This document shows, in pieces, positions 56,499-64,000 of a stretch of DNA of 64,000 bases (its first letter is position 1; each line of letters begins with the position of its first letter). The stretch is from JAXDLW01 sp050998755 (lineage in GTDB: Bacteria > Chloroflexota > Dormibacteria > DASZGP01): positions 41,752-105,751 of the forward strand of contig JBPCPW010000011.1 in assembly GCA_050998755.1 (NCBI GenBank). The letters run 5' to 3'. A program made the translations under genes and the position numbers. Below the pieces are notes generated by a model. It did no database searches and was not told the origin of the DNA. It saw only the letters and a program-made list of their open reading frames with translations.

Positions 56499-56869
56499 TC
56501 CGACGGCGCGTGGTCGGGCAGGCCCTGGACGACATGGTCGGCGTGGTACAGGCTCTCGTGGAGCAGCTGGCGGACGTGGGTGTCCTCCGCGACGTAGAAG
56601 ATCCTCGTGCCCTCACGGCGCTGGCGAACGATGCGGGCCAGGCGGAGCTTGGCCAGGTGCTGCGAGACGGCTGGGGGGTTTGCGCCAACGATCGCCGCCA
56701 GGTTGTTGACGGACTCCTCACCGTGGAGTAGTACCCACAGAATCCGCAGCCGGGTCGGATCTCCCAGGATGTTCAGGGTGTCGACGGCGATCGAGATCTG
56801 CTCGTCTGTGGGTAGCTCCGGCATGGCGCGTGGGGTTTGGGCTGCCACCGCTGCCCTGGGCGCGCTCAC
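56495..56869 (-). CDS. ArsR/SmtB family metal-sensing repressor (CzrA-type)
   Basis: 124 residues. Winged-helix fold with ISIAVDTLNILGDPTRLRILWVLLHGEESVNNLAAIVGANPPAVSQHLAKLRLARIVRQRREGTRIFYV. The last helix contains DTHVRQLLHESLYHADH: Asp-x-His, ten residues, His-x-x-His, exactly the alpha-5 zinc/cobalt site of CzrA and relatives. It lacks the CxC arsenic/cadmium site in helix 3. It would release DNA on binding zinc or cobalt and so switch on the CDF exporter whose gene it overlaps. Start may be the internal ATG at residue 16. Confidence 0.92.
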   Translation of the reverse strand: MSAPRAAVAAQTPRAMPELPTDEQISIAVDTLNILGDPTRLRILWVLLHGEESVNNLAAIVGANPPAVSQHLAKLRLARIVRQRREGTRIFYVAEDTHVRQLLHESLYHADHVVQGLPDHAPSE

Positions 56870-57072
56870 TCCTGGATCGAGGCGATCGCCCGCTCTGCCT
56901 GAGCGCGGAACTCGGTGGCTGGCACCGATTCCGGCGCGGTGACGCGGGTCGGCTGACCATCCGTGTGAACAAACTTGACCACGTCACCAAAGCTGTCGGC
57001 GAGGGCGGCGCGGACGGCGGGAAAGGCGACATCACACACGTCTACCGTTCGGTCATTCTCGAAGGTGCACAT
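56866..57072 (-). CDS. Small hypothetical protein at the head of the metal operon
   Basis: 68 residues, ending with a 4-base overlap into the ArsR-family gene. It has two cysteines near the N-terminus (CTFENDRTVDVCDV), a HTDG segment and a helical C-terminus (ATEFRAQAERAIASI). No known family. The overlap and the operator-like sequence before it support it as the first gene of the operon; a metal-related role is only suggested by position. Confidence 0.6.
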   Translation of the reverse strand: MCTFENDRTVDVCDVAFPAVRAALADSFGDVVKFVHTDGQPTRVTAPESVPATEFRAQAERAIASIQE

Positions 57073-57096
57073 CGGTCACTACCTCAATAAGGTGGT

Positions 57097-57118
57097 TACC
57101 TGCAATCATACGCAGATA
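57097..57118 (-). promoter_or_regulatory. Putative promoter/operator of the ArsR-CDF operon
   Basis: TACCTGC and GCAGATA form an inverted repeat (one mismatch, 8-base spacer). On the minus strand it contains TATGAT, a good -10 sequence, 33 bases before the start of the small gene. ArsR-type repressors bind such imperfect palindromes over the -10 region. Confidence 0.4.
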
Positions 57119-57354
57119 ACTCGGCCTCGCAGGCTTTTTGCGCTGGCTCCAATCGCCGACCGGGGAGGGGAGTCCGGTCCGCGCAGGAGGCCTGGTCGAG
57201 GTGACTCTGGCGGGATTGCGCTCCAAACCCGCATAGACGGCTGACCATCGAGTCCGGGTGCCCGTGCCTCGACGGCGGGCGCCGGCAGAAGCCCCGCGCG
57301 CGCCAGGCCAATCGGCCCTATTTTGCGTGGCTTCGCGGGCTCTACGCTTAGTCA

Positions 57355-58434
57355 ATGGCCGTGACCATAGCCCAGGAGACACCCGCGAGAGCCACGACCC
57401 GATTTGCCCTGACCATGGCAGCAACGGGTCTTGCGCTCGGCGGTCTGGGCGCGGTCAGGCTGCTACGAGCGCGACGGCAATATCGCTGGCATGAGCCGTC
57501 CGGCGTGATTGCCTTGGGAACCCTGAATGTCCGCCGGCTCGGGACAGCCGGGCCGCCGGGGATCCTGCTTCATGGGATGTGCGGCTCACATCGGTACTGG
57601 GGCGCGGAGTTTGACGTCCTGGCAGCGCGGTGCCGCCTTCTCGTCCCGGACCTGCTGGGCTTTGGGCATTCTCCGAAACCAAAGAGCGGATACAGCGCGG
57701 ACGGTCACGCGGACGCGATCGCCGCCTCCCTGAGTGAGTCCGGAATCGACGAGCCGGTAATCGTCGTCGGACATTCGATGGGGACACTTGTCGGGCTGGC
57801 TCTTTTGGACCGGCATCCCGAACTTGTCGATACCGTAATTGCTATCGCCCCGCCGATCTACAAGGCGCGCGAGGACGCCAGGCAGCACATCAACTCCATG
57901 AGCACATTTATTCGCTTTATGGCCTTCGATCCGCCGGCCAGGATGTTATGTACTTGGATGTGCGCCAACCGCGAGTTGGCACGACGCCTGGTCCCACTGC
58001 TGCGTCCGGACGTCCCTGGCCCGCTCGCCCGTGACGCAGTCGATCACACGTGGTTCTCTTACGTGCAGAGCATGGAAGGACTGATCCTGTCCGCGGAGGC
58101 GCCAGCATGGGTGAGACGCGCCACGCGGCCCGTGCATCTGCTGGCCGCGCTTGACGACGCCGTCCCCGACATCGGCCTTCTTGACGAGTTGCGAGCGGCC
58201 AACCCGCTGGTGTCGCTAACTCTGCTTGGCGATGGCGGCCACGAGCTGCCGCTGACTCGCGGTGGAATCTGTCTGGCGCTCGTGGAGCGGCGGCTGGCCG
58301 AACGAGGTGTCTCGACGGCACTCCCGGCTACACCATCGCGGCTGACGCGCGAGACGCAGGTGGCCGTGGTCGCGGCCGACCCGGGTTCGGACCTGGCGGC
58401 CACCGCCTCAGCGCAGCAGTCGACCTGGCGGTGA
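57355..58434 (+). CDS. Alpha/beta hydrolase, membrane-anchored
   Basis: 359 residues. One N-terminal hydrophobic segment (FALTMAATGLALGGLGAV) anchors or exports the protein. The alpha/beta hydrolase domain has the oxyanion-hole HG (ILLHGMCGSH), the nucleophile elbow GHSMG, the acid loop in LLAALDDAVPD and the final histidine in LLGDGGHELPL. The C-terminal 45 residues are a variable, probably flexible tail. It hydrolyses an ester, amide or related bond; no specific family assigned. It is divergent from the metal operon by about 280 bases, a gap in which I see only the operator described above. Confidence 0.85.
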   Translation: MAVTIAQETPARATTRFALTMAATGLALGGLGAVRLLRARRQYRWHEPSGVIALGTLNVRRLGTAGPPGILLHGMCGSHRYWGAEFDVLAARCRLLVPDLLGFGHSPKPKSGYSADGHADAIAASLSESGIDEPVIVVGHSMGTLVGLALLDRHPELVDTVIAIAPPIYKAREDARQHINSMSTFIRFMAFDPPARMLCTWMCANRELARRLVPLLRPDVPGPLARDAVDHTWFSYVQSMEGLILSAEAPAWVRRATRPVHLLAALDDAVPDIGLLDELRAANPLVSLTLLGDGGHELPLTRGGICLALVERRLAERGVSTALPATPSRLTRETQVAVVAADPGSDLAATASAQQSTWR

Positions 58435-58469
58435 GGGTCGCCGCTGGCGATCGGCCGGTGGCAGCCTTC

Positions 58470-58964
58470 CTACTGCAGGTCTCCGCAGACAGCCGGGCCC
58501 TCGGTTCCGGCGGGGGCGTGAACATCCACAAACGCGGGGGTGGGCAGGCTGCTGCCACTGTACTCGAGGTTGGTCATGCCCGCGCCCGCCGTATCCGTCT
58601 GCAGGTCTCCCACGGACTTGATGATGTCCCCGATCGACGCGCAGGATCCGTGGTGGAGATGCACCGTGTACCTGGTTGCCGCGGTCAGCTGCTGCGCCCG
58701 GACGTCGACATGAACCTGGTTCTTGACGATCGCCACGGTGACGGTGCCAGCTCCAGTGATCGAGTTGGAGGGGACCAGGGTCGCCTTGGCGGACTTCGTC
58801 GTCCCGCCCATGTTCATCCCGGCCATGGAGCCGCTGCCGGTCGAACCACCGCTGGCCTGGCTGCCGCAGCCGGTGAGCGCCACGGTCAGTGCGACGGCCA
58901 GTTGCGGGACGACGTTGCGGCCGCCGTGGGTCGAGCGCCGGATTGTAGTTCTGTTGTTTGGCAT
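58470..58964 (-). CDS. Met/His-rich lipoprotein, possible copper-binding
   Basis: 164 residues from ATG 58962-58964, with gggagatcc upstream. A basic, long signal ends in a lipobox (LTGC). The mature protein starts with GSMAGMNMGG, a Met-rich motif seen in copper-handling proteins, and then has a beta domain with TRYTVHLHHGSCASIGDIIKSVGDL and a terminal cysteine segment (PAVCGDL), similar in layout to superoxide-dismutase-like or CHRD-like outer-membrane domains. Metal binding is inferred from the motif and the metal-exporter neighbourhood. Convergent with the alpha/beta hydrolase gene. Confidence 0.72.
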   Translation of the reverse strand: MPNNRTTIRRSTHGGRNVVPQLAVALTVALTGCGSQASGGSTGSGSMAGMNMGGTTKSAKATLVPSNSITGAGTVTVAIVKNQVHVDVRAQQLTAATRYTVHLHHGSCASIGDIIKSVGDLQTDTAGAGMTNLEYSGSSLPTPAFVDVHAPAGTEGPAVCGDLQ

Positions 58965-59088
58965 GGGGGATCTCCCTGGATGGCGGCTGGGCAAAGCAAT
59001 GCTATCCAACCTCCTGACGTCACCGGCAACGTTGATGCCCGGGAGTGAGAGGTTTGACTCGCGGACCCAGCGGGCCTAAGTTCACGTG

Positions 59089-60249
59089 ATGTTCGTCGTT
59101 TTTGCTATCGGCAAGGCGTTGCTCTACGCCTTCGACATGTTCTGGGCGGTCCTTTGGCCGTTGGCCCTGGGATTCCTGCTCTCCGCAGTGGTGGAGACGG
59201 TGGTATCCAAGAAGGCCATCATCAAGGCGCTCGGCCGAGACTCTGTCTCGTCCGTGGCGGTGGCAAGCGGACTGGGAGCAGCGTCGTCATCATGTTCGTA
59301 CGCTTCGGTGGCAGTTGCCAGGTCCCTGTTCCGGAAGGGCGCGACATTTGCCAACGCGATCATCTTCGAGTTCGCGTCGACCAACCTGGTTATCGAGCTC
59401 GGCCTGATCCTGCTGATACTGCTCGGGTGGCAGTTCCTGGCGGGGGAGCTGCTCGGTGGCGCGCTGATGGTGATCCTGCTGGCGGTCCTATTTCGACTTA
59501 CCCTTCGCCCCAAGCTGGTGGACCAGGCTCGCCGCCAGGCGGAGCGAGGGGTGAGCGGCAAGATGGAAGGACACGCCGCGATGGACATGTCGGTAACCGA
59601 GGGACCGTTCTTCCGCCGGCTGTTCTCCGCGAAGGCCTATACCGCCATGAGTCAGTACTTCTTTATGAACATCGCCAGCCTGTGGACAGACCTGGTGCTT
59701 GGGTTCCTGATTTCCGGAGCGCTCGCGGCGTGGGTTCCAGACTCACTCTGGGCAACGGTGTTCTTCACCGGCCACGGTTGGGTGAGCGAGGTCTGGGGGG
59801 CGTTCGTTGGGCCGCTGGTTTCTGTGCTTGCCTTCGTCTGCTCGGTCGGCAATGTGCCCCTGGCAGCTGTGCTCTGGCGAGGGGGCATCAGCTTCGGCGG
59901 CGTGATTGCGTTCATCTTCGCGGACCTGATCATCATCCCCATCCTCGACATCTATCGGAAGTACTACGGGTGGCGGATGATGATCTACCTGTTCGCGGTC
60001 TCGTACGCCACGATGGTCATCGCGGGGCTGGTCATCGGAGGCGGCTTCAACATCCTGCATGCCACACCTACAAACCGCGCCGTCACGGTGTTCCAGGACC
60101 ATCCCACGTGGGACTACACCACATTCCTGAACATCGCATTCCTTCTGTTGACCCTGGTCCTCGGCGTTCGCTTCCTGCGCACTGGCGGTCCTGGCATGCT
60201 GCGGATGATGAACGCGGTGCCCGCCATTGCGGGCCAGCACGCCGGGTAG
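59089..60249 (+). CDS. Permease of the DUF318/UPF0718 (YraQ/ArsP-like) family
   Basis: 386 residues from ATG 59089. Eight or more membrane helices arranged as two related halves: AVVETVVSKKAIIKALG and GLGAASSSCSYASVAVARSLFRKGATFANAIIFEFASTNLVIELGLI in the first, and GPLVSVLAFVCSVGNVPLAAVLWRGGISFGGVIAFIFADLIIIPILDIYRKYYG in the second. These CSxG-type turns are characteristic of predicted permeases related to the organoarsenical exporter ArsP. Substrate unknown; the metal-handling neighbourhood suggests a metal or metalloid compound. Confidence 0.85.
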   Translation: MFVVFAIGKALLYAFDMFWAVLWPLALGFLLSAVVETVVSKKAIIKALGRDSVSSVAVASGLGAASSSCSYASVAVARSLFRKGATFANAIIFEFASTNLVIELGLILLILLGWQFLAGELLGGALMVILLAVLFRLTLRPKLVDQARRQAERGVSGKMEGHAAMDMSVTEGPFFRRLFSAKAYTAMSQYFFMNIASLWTDLVLGFLISGALAAWVPDSLWATVFFTGHGWVSEVWGAFVGPLVSVLAFVCSVGNVPLAAVLWRGGISFGGVIAFIFADLIIIPILDIYRKYYGWRMMIYLFAVSYATMVIAGLVIGGGFNILHATPTNRAVTVFQDHPTWDYTTFLNIAFLLLTLVLGVRFLRTGGPGMLRMMNAVPAIAGQHAG

Positions 60250-60392
60250 CTGCGCCATCCTTGTGTGGTGACGGAGGCGGGGCGAATGCCGACGTCATGA
60301 GTGGTCAGGCCGTACTCGCGCCACGCGTTGGCCCAGGTCGGCGGCTATTTTGATGTTCCCCGCACCAACGCGGCTGATAGGAGATTAGTGAG

Positions 60393-60698
60393 ATGGTCAC
60401 CAAGGGATTGCTGGTTCGCCTGGAAGCCAAGCCCGGCAAGGAAGATGAGGTTGAAAAGTTCCTGACGGGGGCGCTCCCGGTTATCGATGGTGAGCCCGCG
60501 ACCACGGCCTGGTTTGCGCTGCGACTCGGGGCCTCGACCTTTGCGATCTACGACTGCTTCCCCGACGACGCGGGGCGCCAGGCACACCTGTCCGGACCCA
60601 TCGCCAGGGCGCTCGGCGAGCAGGGCGCCGAGCTGTTTTCCCAAGACCCCGTTATCGAGATGGCGGAGGTCCTCGCGGCAAAGCTTCCAGGGTCGTAG
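60393..60698 (+). CDS. Antibiotic biosynthesis monooxygenase (ABM)-type small protein
   Basis: 101 residues, a single dimeric alpha-beta barrel fold: TKGLLVRLEAKPGKEDEVEKFLTGALPVI, TAWFALRLGASTFAIYDCFPDD and the helix SGPIARALGEQGAELFS. Such small proteins act as monooxygenases without cofactor or as heme/polyketide-handling proteins; the active site here is not diagnostic. The ATG is preceded by taggagattagtgag, a good ribosome-binding site. It stands alone between the permease and the liv transporter operon. Confidence 0.82.
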   Translation: MVTKGLLVRLEAKPGKEDEVEKFLTGALPVIDGEPATTAWFALRLGASTFAIYDCFPDDAGRQAHLSGPIARALGEQGAELFSQDPVIEMAEVLAAKLPGS

Positions 60699-60819
60699 TC
60701 CCCGGGGCGGCGCCCTTCCCGACAAGGTCAACCTCCGCAGTCGACCTGAGCCTGCCTCTTCCGGGGGCCTCCGGTTTTCCCCCTGTGAAGGTTGCACCCG
60801 ACTCAGGGCGACCCGACCA

Positions 60820-62406
60820 CTACCCCCCGAGGTACGCCTTCCGCACCTCGGCGTTTCGAAGCAGTTCGGCGCCGGTGCCGCTAAGGAGGATCTGTCCCGT
60901 CTCGACCACATAGCCTCGGTCTGCGATCTCCAGCGCGCGCAGTGCGTTTTGCTCCACCAGCAGGATCGTCGTGCCCTCGGTCCGGATTTCCAGGATGATG
61001 TCGAAGATCCGGTCGACCATCTGCGGCGCCAGTCCCAGCGAGGGCTCGTCAAGCAGCAGCAGGCGGGGCCGGGCGACCAGCCCGCGGGCGATGGCAAGGA
61101 CCTGCTGCTCCCCTCCGGACAGCTGCCCGGCCGGTAGCGACCGGCGCTGGGCGAGGATCGGGAAGCGCTCCATCATCGACTGGACGCCCTCTCGCACGGA
61201 CTGCCCTCGTTGCCCCCATCCCCCCAGGGCGAGGTTCTCCTCGACGGTCAGCCGAGCGAGTACCTCGCGGCCCTCCGGTACCTGGACCAGCCCGTGCCGC
61301 ACGACCTGCTGCGACCCCGCGGTCGCGAGGTCGAGCCCATCGAAGACCGCCTCCCCCTGCGTGGGTCTGAGCAGCCCGGACAGCGTGTTGAGAATCGTCG
61401 ACTTGCCTGCGCCGTTGGCCCCGATCAGCGCGACGACCTCGCCCCTGGCGACCGTGAATGACACGCCATGGATCGCGCGCACCGCTCCGTAGCTGACGTG
61501 CAACTCGCTCACCCTGAGCAACGGTGCAACCCCCGCCCCCTCCGCCGCCGTGGCGACGGCGAGCGGCGCGGCCGGCGTCGCCCCGGTCCCGGTGCCACCC
61601 GCACCCGGTGCGCGGTCAGCGCCAGCCGCATCGGCCGCCCGGGAGCCAAGATAGGCGGAGATCACATCCGGGTTCGCGGCCACCTCTGCTGGGGTACCGT
61701 CGGCAATCTTCTGGCCAAAATTCAGCACCGCGATGTGATCGCAGACACCCATGACAAGGCGCATGTCATGGTCGATCAGAAGTACCGTGAGGCCGGCGCC
61801 GCTCACGGTCTTGATGAGGTTCCTGATGCGCTCCTTCTCGGAGGGGTTCATGCCCGCGGCGGGCTCGTCCAGGATCAACAGCCGGGGCCTCAGCGCGAGC
61901 GCGCGCGCGACCTCGAGCCGGCGCTGGTCACCGTAGGACAGCGTCGCGGCTCGCCGGTCACCGCAGTCGGCGGGGTCAAGACCCACCTGGGTCAGCAGCT
62001 CGCGGGCCTCGTCGACCCGTTCCTTCTGTCCACGCCGCAGGACCGGCAGCAGGGCAAGCTGCGCCAGCGTGTCGTGTTTCCGCCGCGGATGCATGCCGAC
62101 CAGCACGTTCTCAATGGCGGTCAGGTCGCGGTAGAGGCGGATGGTCTGAAAGGTTCGCCCCACGCCCAGGCGGGCAATGGCATCTGGAGTCTTGCCACCA
62201 AGCTCGATGGCGCCCAGGCGCACGCTGCCCTGGTCCAGGCGGCTGTAGCCCGTTATGACGTTGACCAGCGTCGTCTTGCCTGCGCCGTTGGGCCCGATCA
62301 GCCCGAAGACGCCCCCTTCGTCGATCCGAAGGCTGACGCCATTAACGGCGCGCACCCCGCCAAAGTGGCGGTGAATGCCCTCAACTTCGAGCAGCGCGCT
62401 CGTCAC
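60820..62406 (-). CDS. Fused ABC transporter ATPase, LivG-LivF type (branched-chain amino acid/amide family)
   Basis: 528 residues containing two complete ATPases. The first (residues 1-255) is LivG-like: Walker A GPNGAGKTT, signature LSYGDQRRLEVARAL, Walker B LLILDEPAAGMNP. The second (about 290-528) is LivF-like: GANGAGKST, signature LSGGEQQVLAIARGL, LLLLDEPSLGLAP. A 35-residue Ala/Gly-rich linker joins them. Normally these are separate genes, so this is a genuine fusion giving a one-chain ATPase pair. It overlaps the LivM gene by 26 bases. The solute-binding protein is not in the window, so the transported solute is open. Confidence 0.94.
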   Translation of the reverse strand: MTSALLEVEGIHRHFGGVRAVNGVSLRIDEGGVFGLIGPNGAGKTTLVNVITGYSRLDQGSVRLGAIELGGKTPDAIARLGVGRTFQTIRLYRDLTAIENVLVGMHPRRKHDTLAQLALLPVLRRGQKERVDEARELLTQVGLDPADCGDRRAATLSYGDQRRLEVARALALRPRLLILDEPAAGMNPSEKERIRNLIKTVSGAGLTVLLIDHDMRLVMGVCDHIAVLNFGQKIADGTPAEVAANPDVISAYLGSRAADAAGADRAPGAGGTGTGATPAAPLAVATAAEGAGVAPLLRVSELHVSYGAVRAIHGVSFTVARGEVVALIGANGAGKSTILNTLSGLLRPTQGEAVFDGLDLATAGSQQVVRHGLVQVPEGREVLARLTVEENLALGGWGQRGQSVREGVQSMMERFPILAQRRSLPAGQLSGGEQQVLAIARGLVARPRLLLLDEPSLGLAPQMVDRIFDIILEIRTEGTTILLVEQNALRALEIADRGYVVETGQILLSGTGAELLRNAEVRKAYLGG

Positions 62407-63304
62407 TGACCCTGGTAGTCCTGCGCCACCACCGCGCCCGGATCAGCGCCAGGCCACCGCGCCCGACCATGCCCTGCGGCCGGAAGATGATCACCAGGAT
62501 GAGGATGACGCCGCTGATGACGTCGCGGTAGTCGCGGGCCTGGCGGGCGATCTCCGGCAGCACGGTCAGGAAGACCGCCCCGACGATCGGCCCGACGACG
62601 TTGCTGAAGCCACCAACGACGGCGAAAACCAGCACCTGGATGGACCGTGCGACCCCGTACTCAGTGGGGTCGATGAAGAAGTTGAGGTGGGACTCGAGGG
62701 CCCCTGCGAAACCCGCGATCGCGGCGCCGAAGACAAAGGCGATCATCTTGTAGACGGGCACGTTGATGCCCTGGCTGAGGGCCGCAAGCTCGTCCTCGCG
62801 GATGGCCGCCCAGGCCTGCCCCAGTTTGCTGCCGGTGAGCCGCCAGATGAAGTAGGCCAGCATGGGTAGCGCGACCAGGATCGGGTAGATGCCCTCCAGC
62901 GGCGCGGCGTCGGGGTTCTTCAGGCCCTGGCCCTCACCAGTGATGGGGAGGTTGAGGATCACGCCAAAGCGCAGAGCCTCGACAAAACCGATCGTCGCGA
63001 TGGCCAAAAATACTCCACGCAGTCGCAGCACCGGCAGGCCCACCAGGAGGCCCACCACGGCCGCCAGCAGCGTCGCGGCGGTGATGTTCAGCGCCAGTGG
63101 CGTGTTCAGGTGGAGGCTCATGATGACGGTGGTGTAGGCCCCGATGGCCATGAAGCCGATGTTGGCCAGCGACAGCTGGCCGGAGTAAAGGGTTACGAAG
63201 ATCGACAGGGCCAGGATCGAGTTGATGCCCAACTGCGCCACCAGCAGCTCGTGGGAGTTGTAGAAGCCCACCGGGTCGCTGAAGAGTTGGATGAAGAAGT
63301 CCAT
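62381..63304 (-). CDS. livM: ABC transporter permease, LivM type
   Basis: 307 residues with about nine membrane helices. Family blocks: GQLSLANIGFMAIGAYTTVIMSL, LRLRGVFLAIATIGFVEALRF, SKLGQAWAAIREDELAALSQGINVPVYKMIAFVFGAAIAGFAGAL (the coupling EAA-like loop) and GGFSNVVGPIVGAVFLTVLPE. It forms the membrane channel together with LivH. Its ATG overlaps the LivH stop (ATGA), and its end overlaps the fused ATPase gene, so the operon is tightly coupled. Ends in a basic cytoplasmic tail. Confidence 0.94.
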   Translation of the reverse strand: MDFFIQLFSDPVGFYNSHELLVAQLGINSILALSIFVTLYSGQLSLANIGFMAIGAYTTVIMSLHLNTPLALNITAATLLAAVVGLLVGLPVLRLRGVFLAIATIGFVEALRFGVILNLPITGEGQGLKNPDAAPLEGIYPILVALPMLAYFIWRLTGSKLGQAWAAIREDELAALSQGINVPVYKMIAFVFGAAIAGFAGALESHLNFFIDPTEYGVARSIQVLVFAVVGGFSNVVGPIVGAVFLTVLPEIARQARDYRDVISGVILILVIIFRPQGMVGRGGLALIRARWWRRTTRVSDERAARS

Positions 63305-64000
63305 CAGAGCCGGTCCTTAACCTTCACCCCCAGCAGGCCCTGGGGGCGCAGGATCAAGACCAGGAAGAGAGCCAGGAAAGCGACCCCCGCCTGGACGTTG
63401 CTGCCAAAGATGAGGAAGGCGATCACCTCGAAGAAACCCAGTAGATAGCCGCCGAGGACGGCACCGGTGACGCTTCCCATCCCTCCCAGGACCATTGCCG
63501 AAAGCCCCCTGAGCTCGATCTGGTCGCGGCCCATGTAGGGGCTGATGTCGGAGATCGCGATGCCGAAGAGGAGCCCCGCCAGCCCCGCCATCGCCGACGA
63601 AATGATCAGCGTGAGGGCGAACAGCCGGTCGACGTCGATACCCAGCAGGCGGGCCGCGCGCTGGTTCTCGGCGACGGCCCGCAGGGCTCTGCCCAGTTGG
63701 GTGAAGCGCAGGACGTAGCCGAGCACGGTCATCAGCACCAGGGTCACGGCCAGAATCGCCACCTTGGTGCCCTCCAACGTGAGCCCGGCCACGTGGTAGG
63801 TGGGGTTGGGCACCGCCCGGGCAGGGAGCCGCACGGAGTTCGGTCCCTCCTGCCAGAGCCATCCCAGCACGCCGCCCGGCTTCGCCTGTTCGATCAGCGC
63901 CACGAAGATCAGGGCCAGCCCGATGGTCGCAATCAGGTTGGCGATCGGGGGCGGGGTGTGCGCGGGCGACGGGGGAAGGGCGAGCAAAACAACGGACCCT
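63304..64000 (-). CDS. livH: ABC transporter permease, LivH type (5' end outside the window)
   Basis: The frame is open to the right edge, so only the last 230 or so residues are seen. It has the LivH blocks ANLIATIGLALIFVALIEQ, LGRALRAVAENQRAARLLGIDVDRLFALTLIISSAMAGLAGLLFG and LRGLSAMVLGGMGSVTGAVLGGYLLG, with the usual membrane helices. The first helices, including the typical GGIYALLALG segment, lie beyond base 64000. It is followed by livM and the fused ATPase. It transports branched-chain amino acids or another small solute such as urea or an amide. Confidence 0.92.
   Translation of the reverse strand, partial: GSVVLLALPPSPAHTPPPIANLIATIGLALIFVALIEQAKPGGVLGWLWQEGPNSVRLPARAVPNPTYHVAGLTLEGTKVAILAVTLVLMTVLGYVLRFTQLGRALRAVAENQRAARLLGIDVDRLFALTLIISSAMAGLAGLLFGIAISDISPYMGRDQIELRGLSAMVLGGMGSVTGAVLGGYLLGFFEVIAFLIFGSNVQAGVAFLALFLVLILRPQGLLGVKVKDRL

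Noticed and set aside
1..64000. CRISPR array, rRNA operon or insertion sequence
   Set aside because: No regularly spaced repeats, rRNA sequence or transposase gene was seen anywhere in the window.

Overview
The window is high-GC bacterial chromosome, densely packed with genes that often overlap by 1-4 bases and frequently start with GTG or TTG. The gene set (HemQ, Bacillus-type IspH, Ku/LigD end joining, a b6-type split cytochrome b, an A2-type caa3 oxidase, ETF and acyl-CoA dehydrogenases, a branched-chain amino-acid type ABC transporter) points to an aerobic, heterotrophic, probably soil-dwelling bacterium of the Chloroflexota/Dormibacterota or Actinomycetota type. This placement is inference from content; no rRNA or other phylogenetic marker is present.

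Layout. 1-5.4 kb: a truncated gene, an operon with an SDR dehydrogenase, a coiled-coil protein and an alkyl-DHAP-synthase-like flavoprotein, then aquaporin and a DUF72 protein. 5.4-15.8 kb: membrane proteins, two acyl-CoA dehydrogenases, a nickel/cobalt transporter followed by a Fur-family regulator, MsrB, and a phosphatase - kinase - acyl-CoA dehydrogenase run resembling the domains of eukaryotic ACAD10/11. 15.1-17.5 kb: an SGNH hydrolase, a secreted protein with a strong terminator, and a MOSC protein. 17.5-21.3 kb: a non-homologous end joining cluster of Ku, a DNA-ligase-like protein that has lost its catalytic residues, and an intact phosphoesterase-ligase LigD. 21.3-39.8 kb: a J-domain protein, a MarR/MFS pair, EtfBA, an ECF sigma factor with its membrane partner, Lon, IspH, an MBL hydrolase with an enoyl-CoA hydratase, HemQ, an FmdB-like zinc ribbon and an L,D-transpeptidase.

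39.8-50.3 kb is a complete respiratory island: Rieske protein, split cytochrome b (with a cysteine where cytochrome b6 binds heme c_n), triheme cytochrome c, cytochrome oxidase subunits II and I, heme A synthesis genes ctaA and ctaB, CtaG, a blue-copper lipoprotein, and several tiny membrane proteins with no recognised function.

51.6-60.7 kb is accessory. A tRNA-Arg(CCG) gene at 51,612-51,684 has its last 18 bases repeated at 53,411-53,428. The 1.7 kb between the copies holds two opposed HTH/nucleotidyltransferase (toxin-antitoxin-like) pairs, one intact and one cut short, and no integrase. Beyond it lie a zinc-type ArsR repressor with two CDF metal exporters, an alpha/beta hydrolase, a Met/His-rich lipoprotein and a permease. 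The window ends inside a liv-type ABC transporter operon in which the two ATPases are fused.
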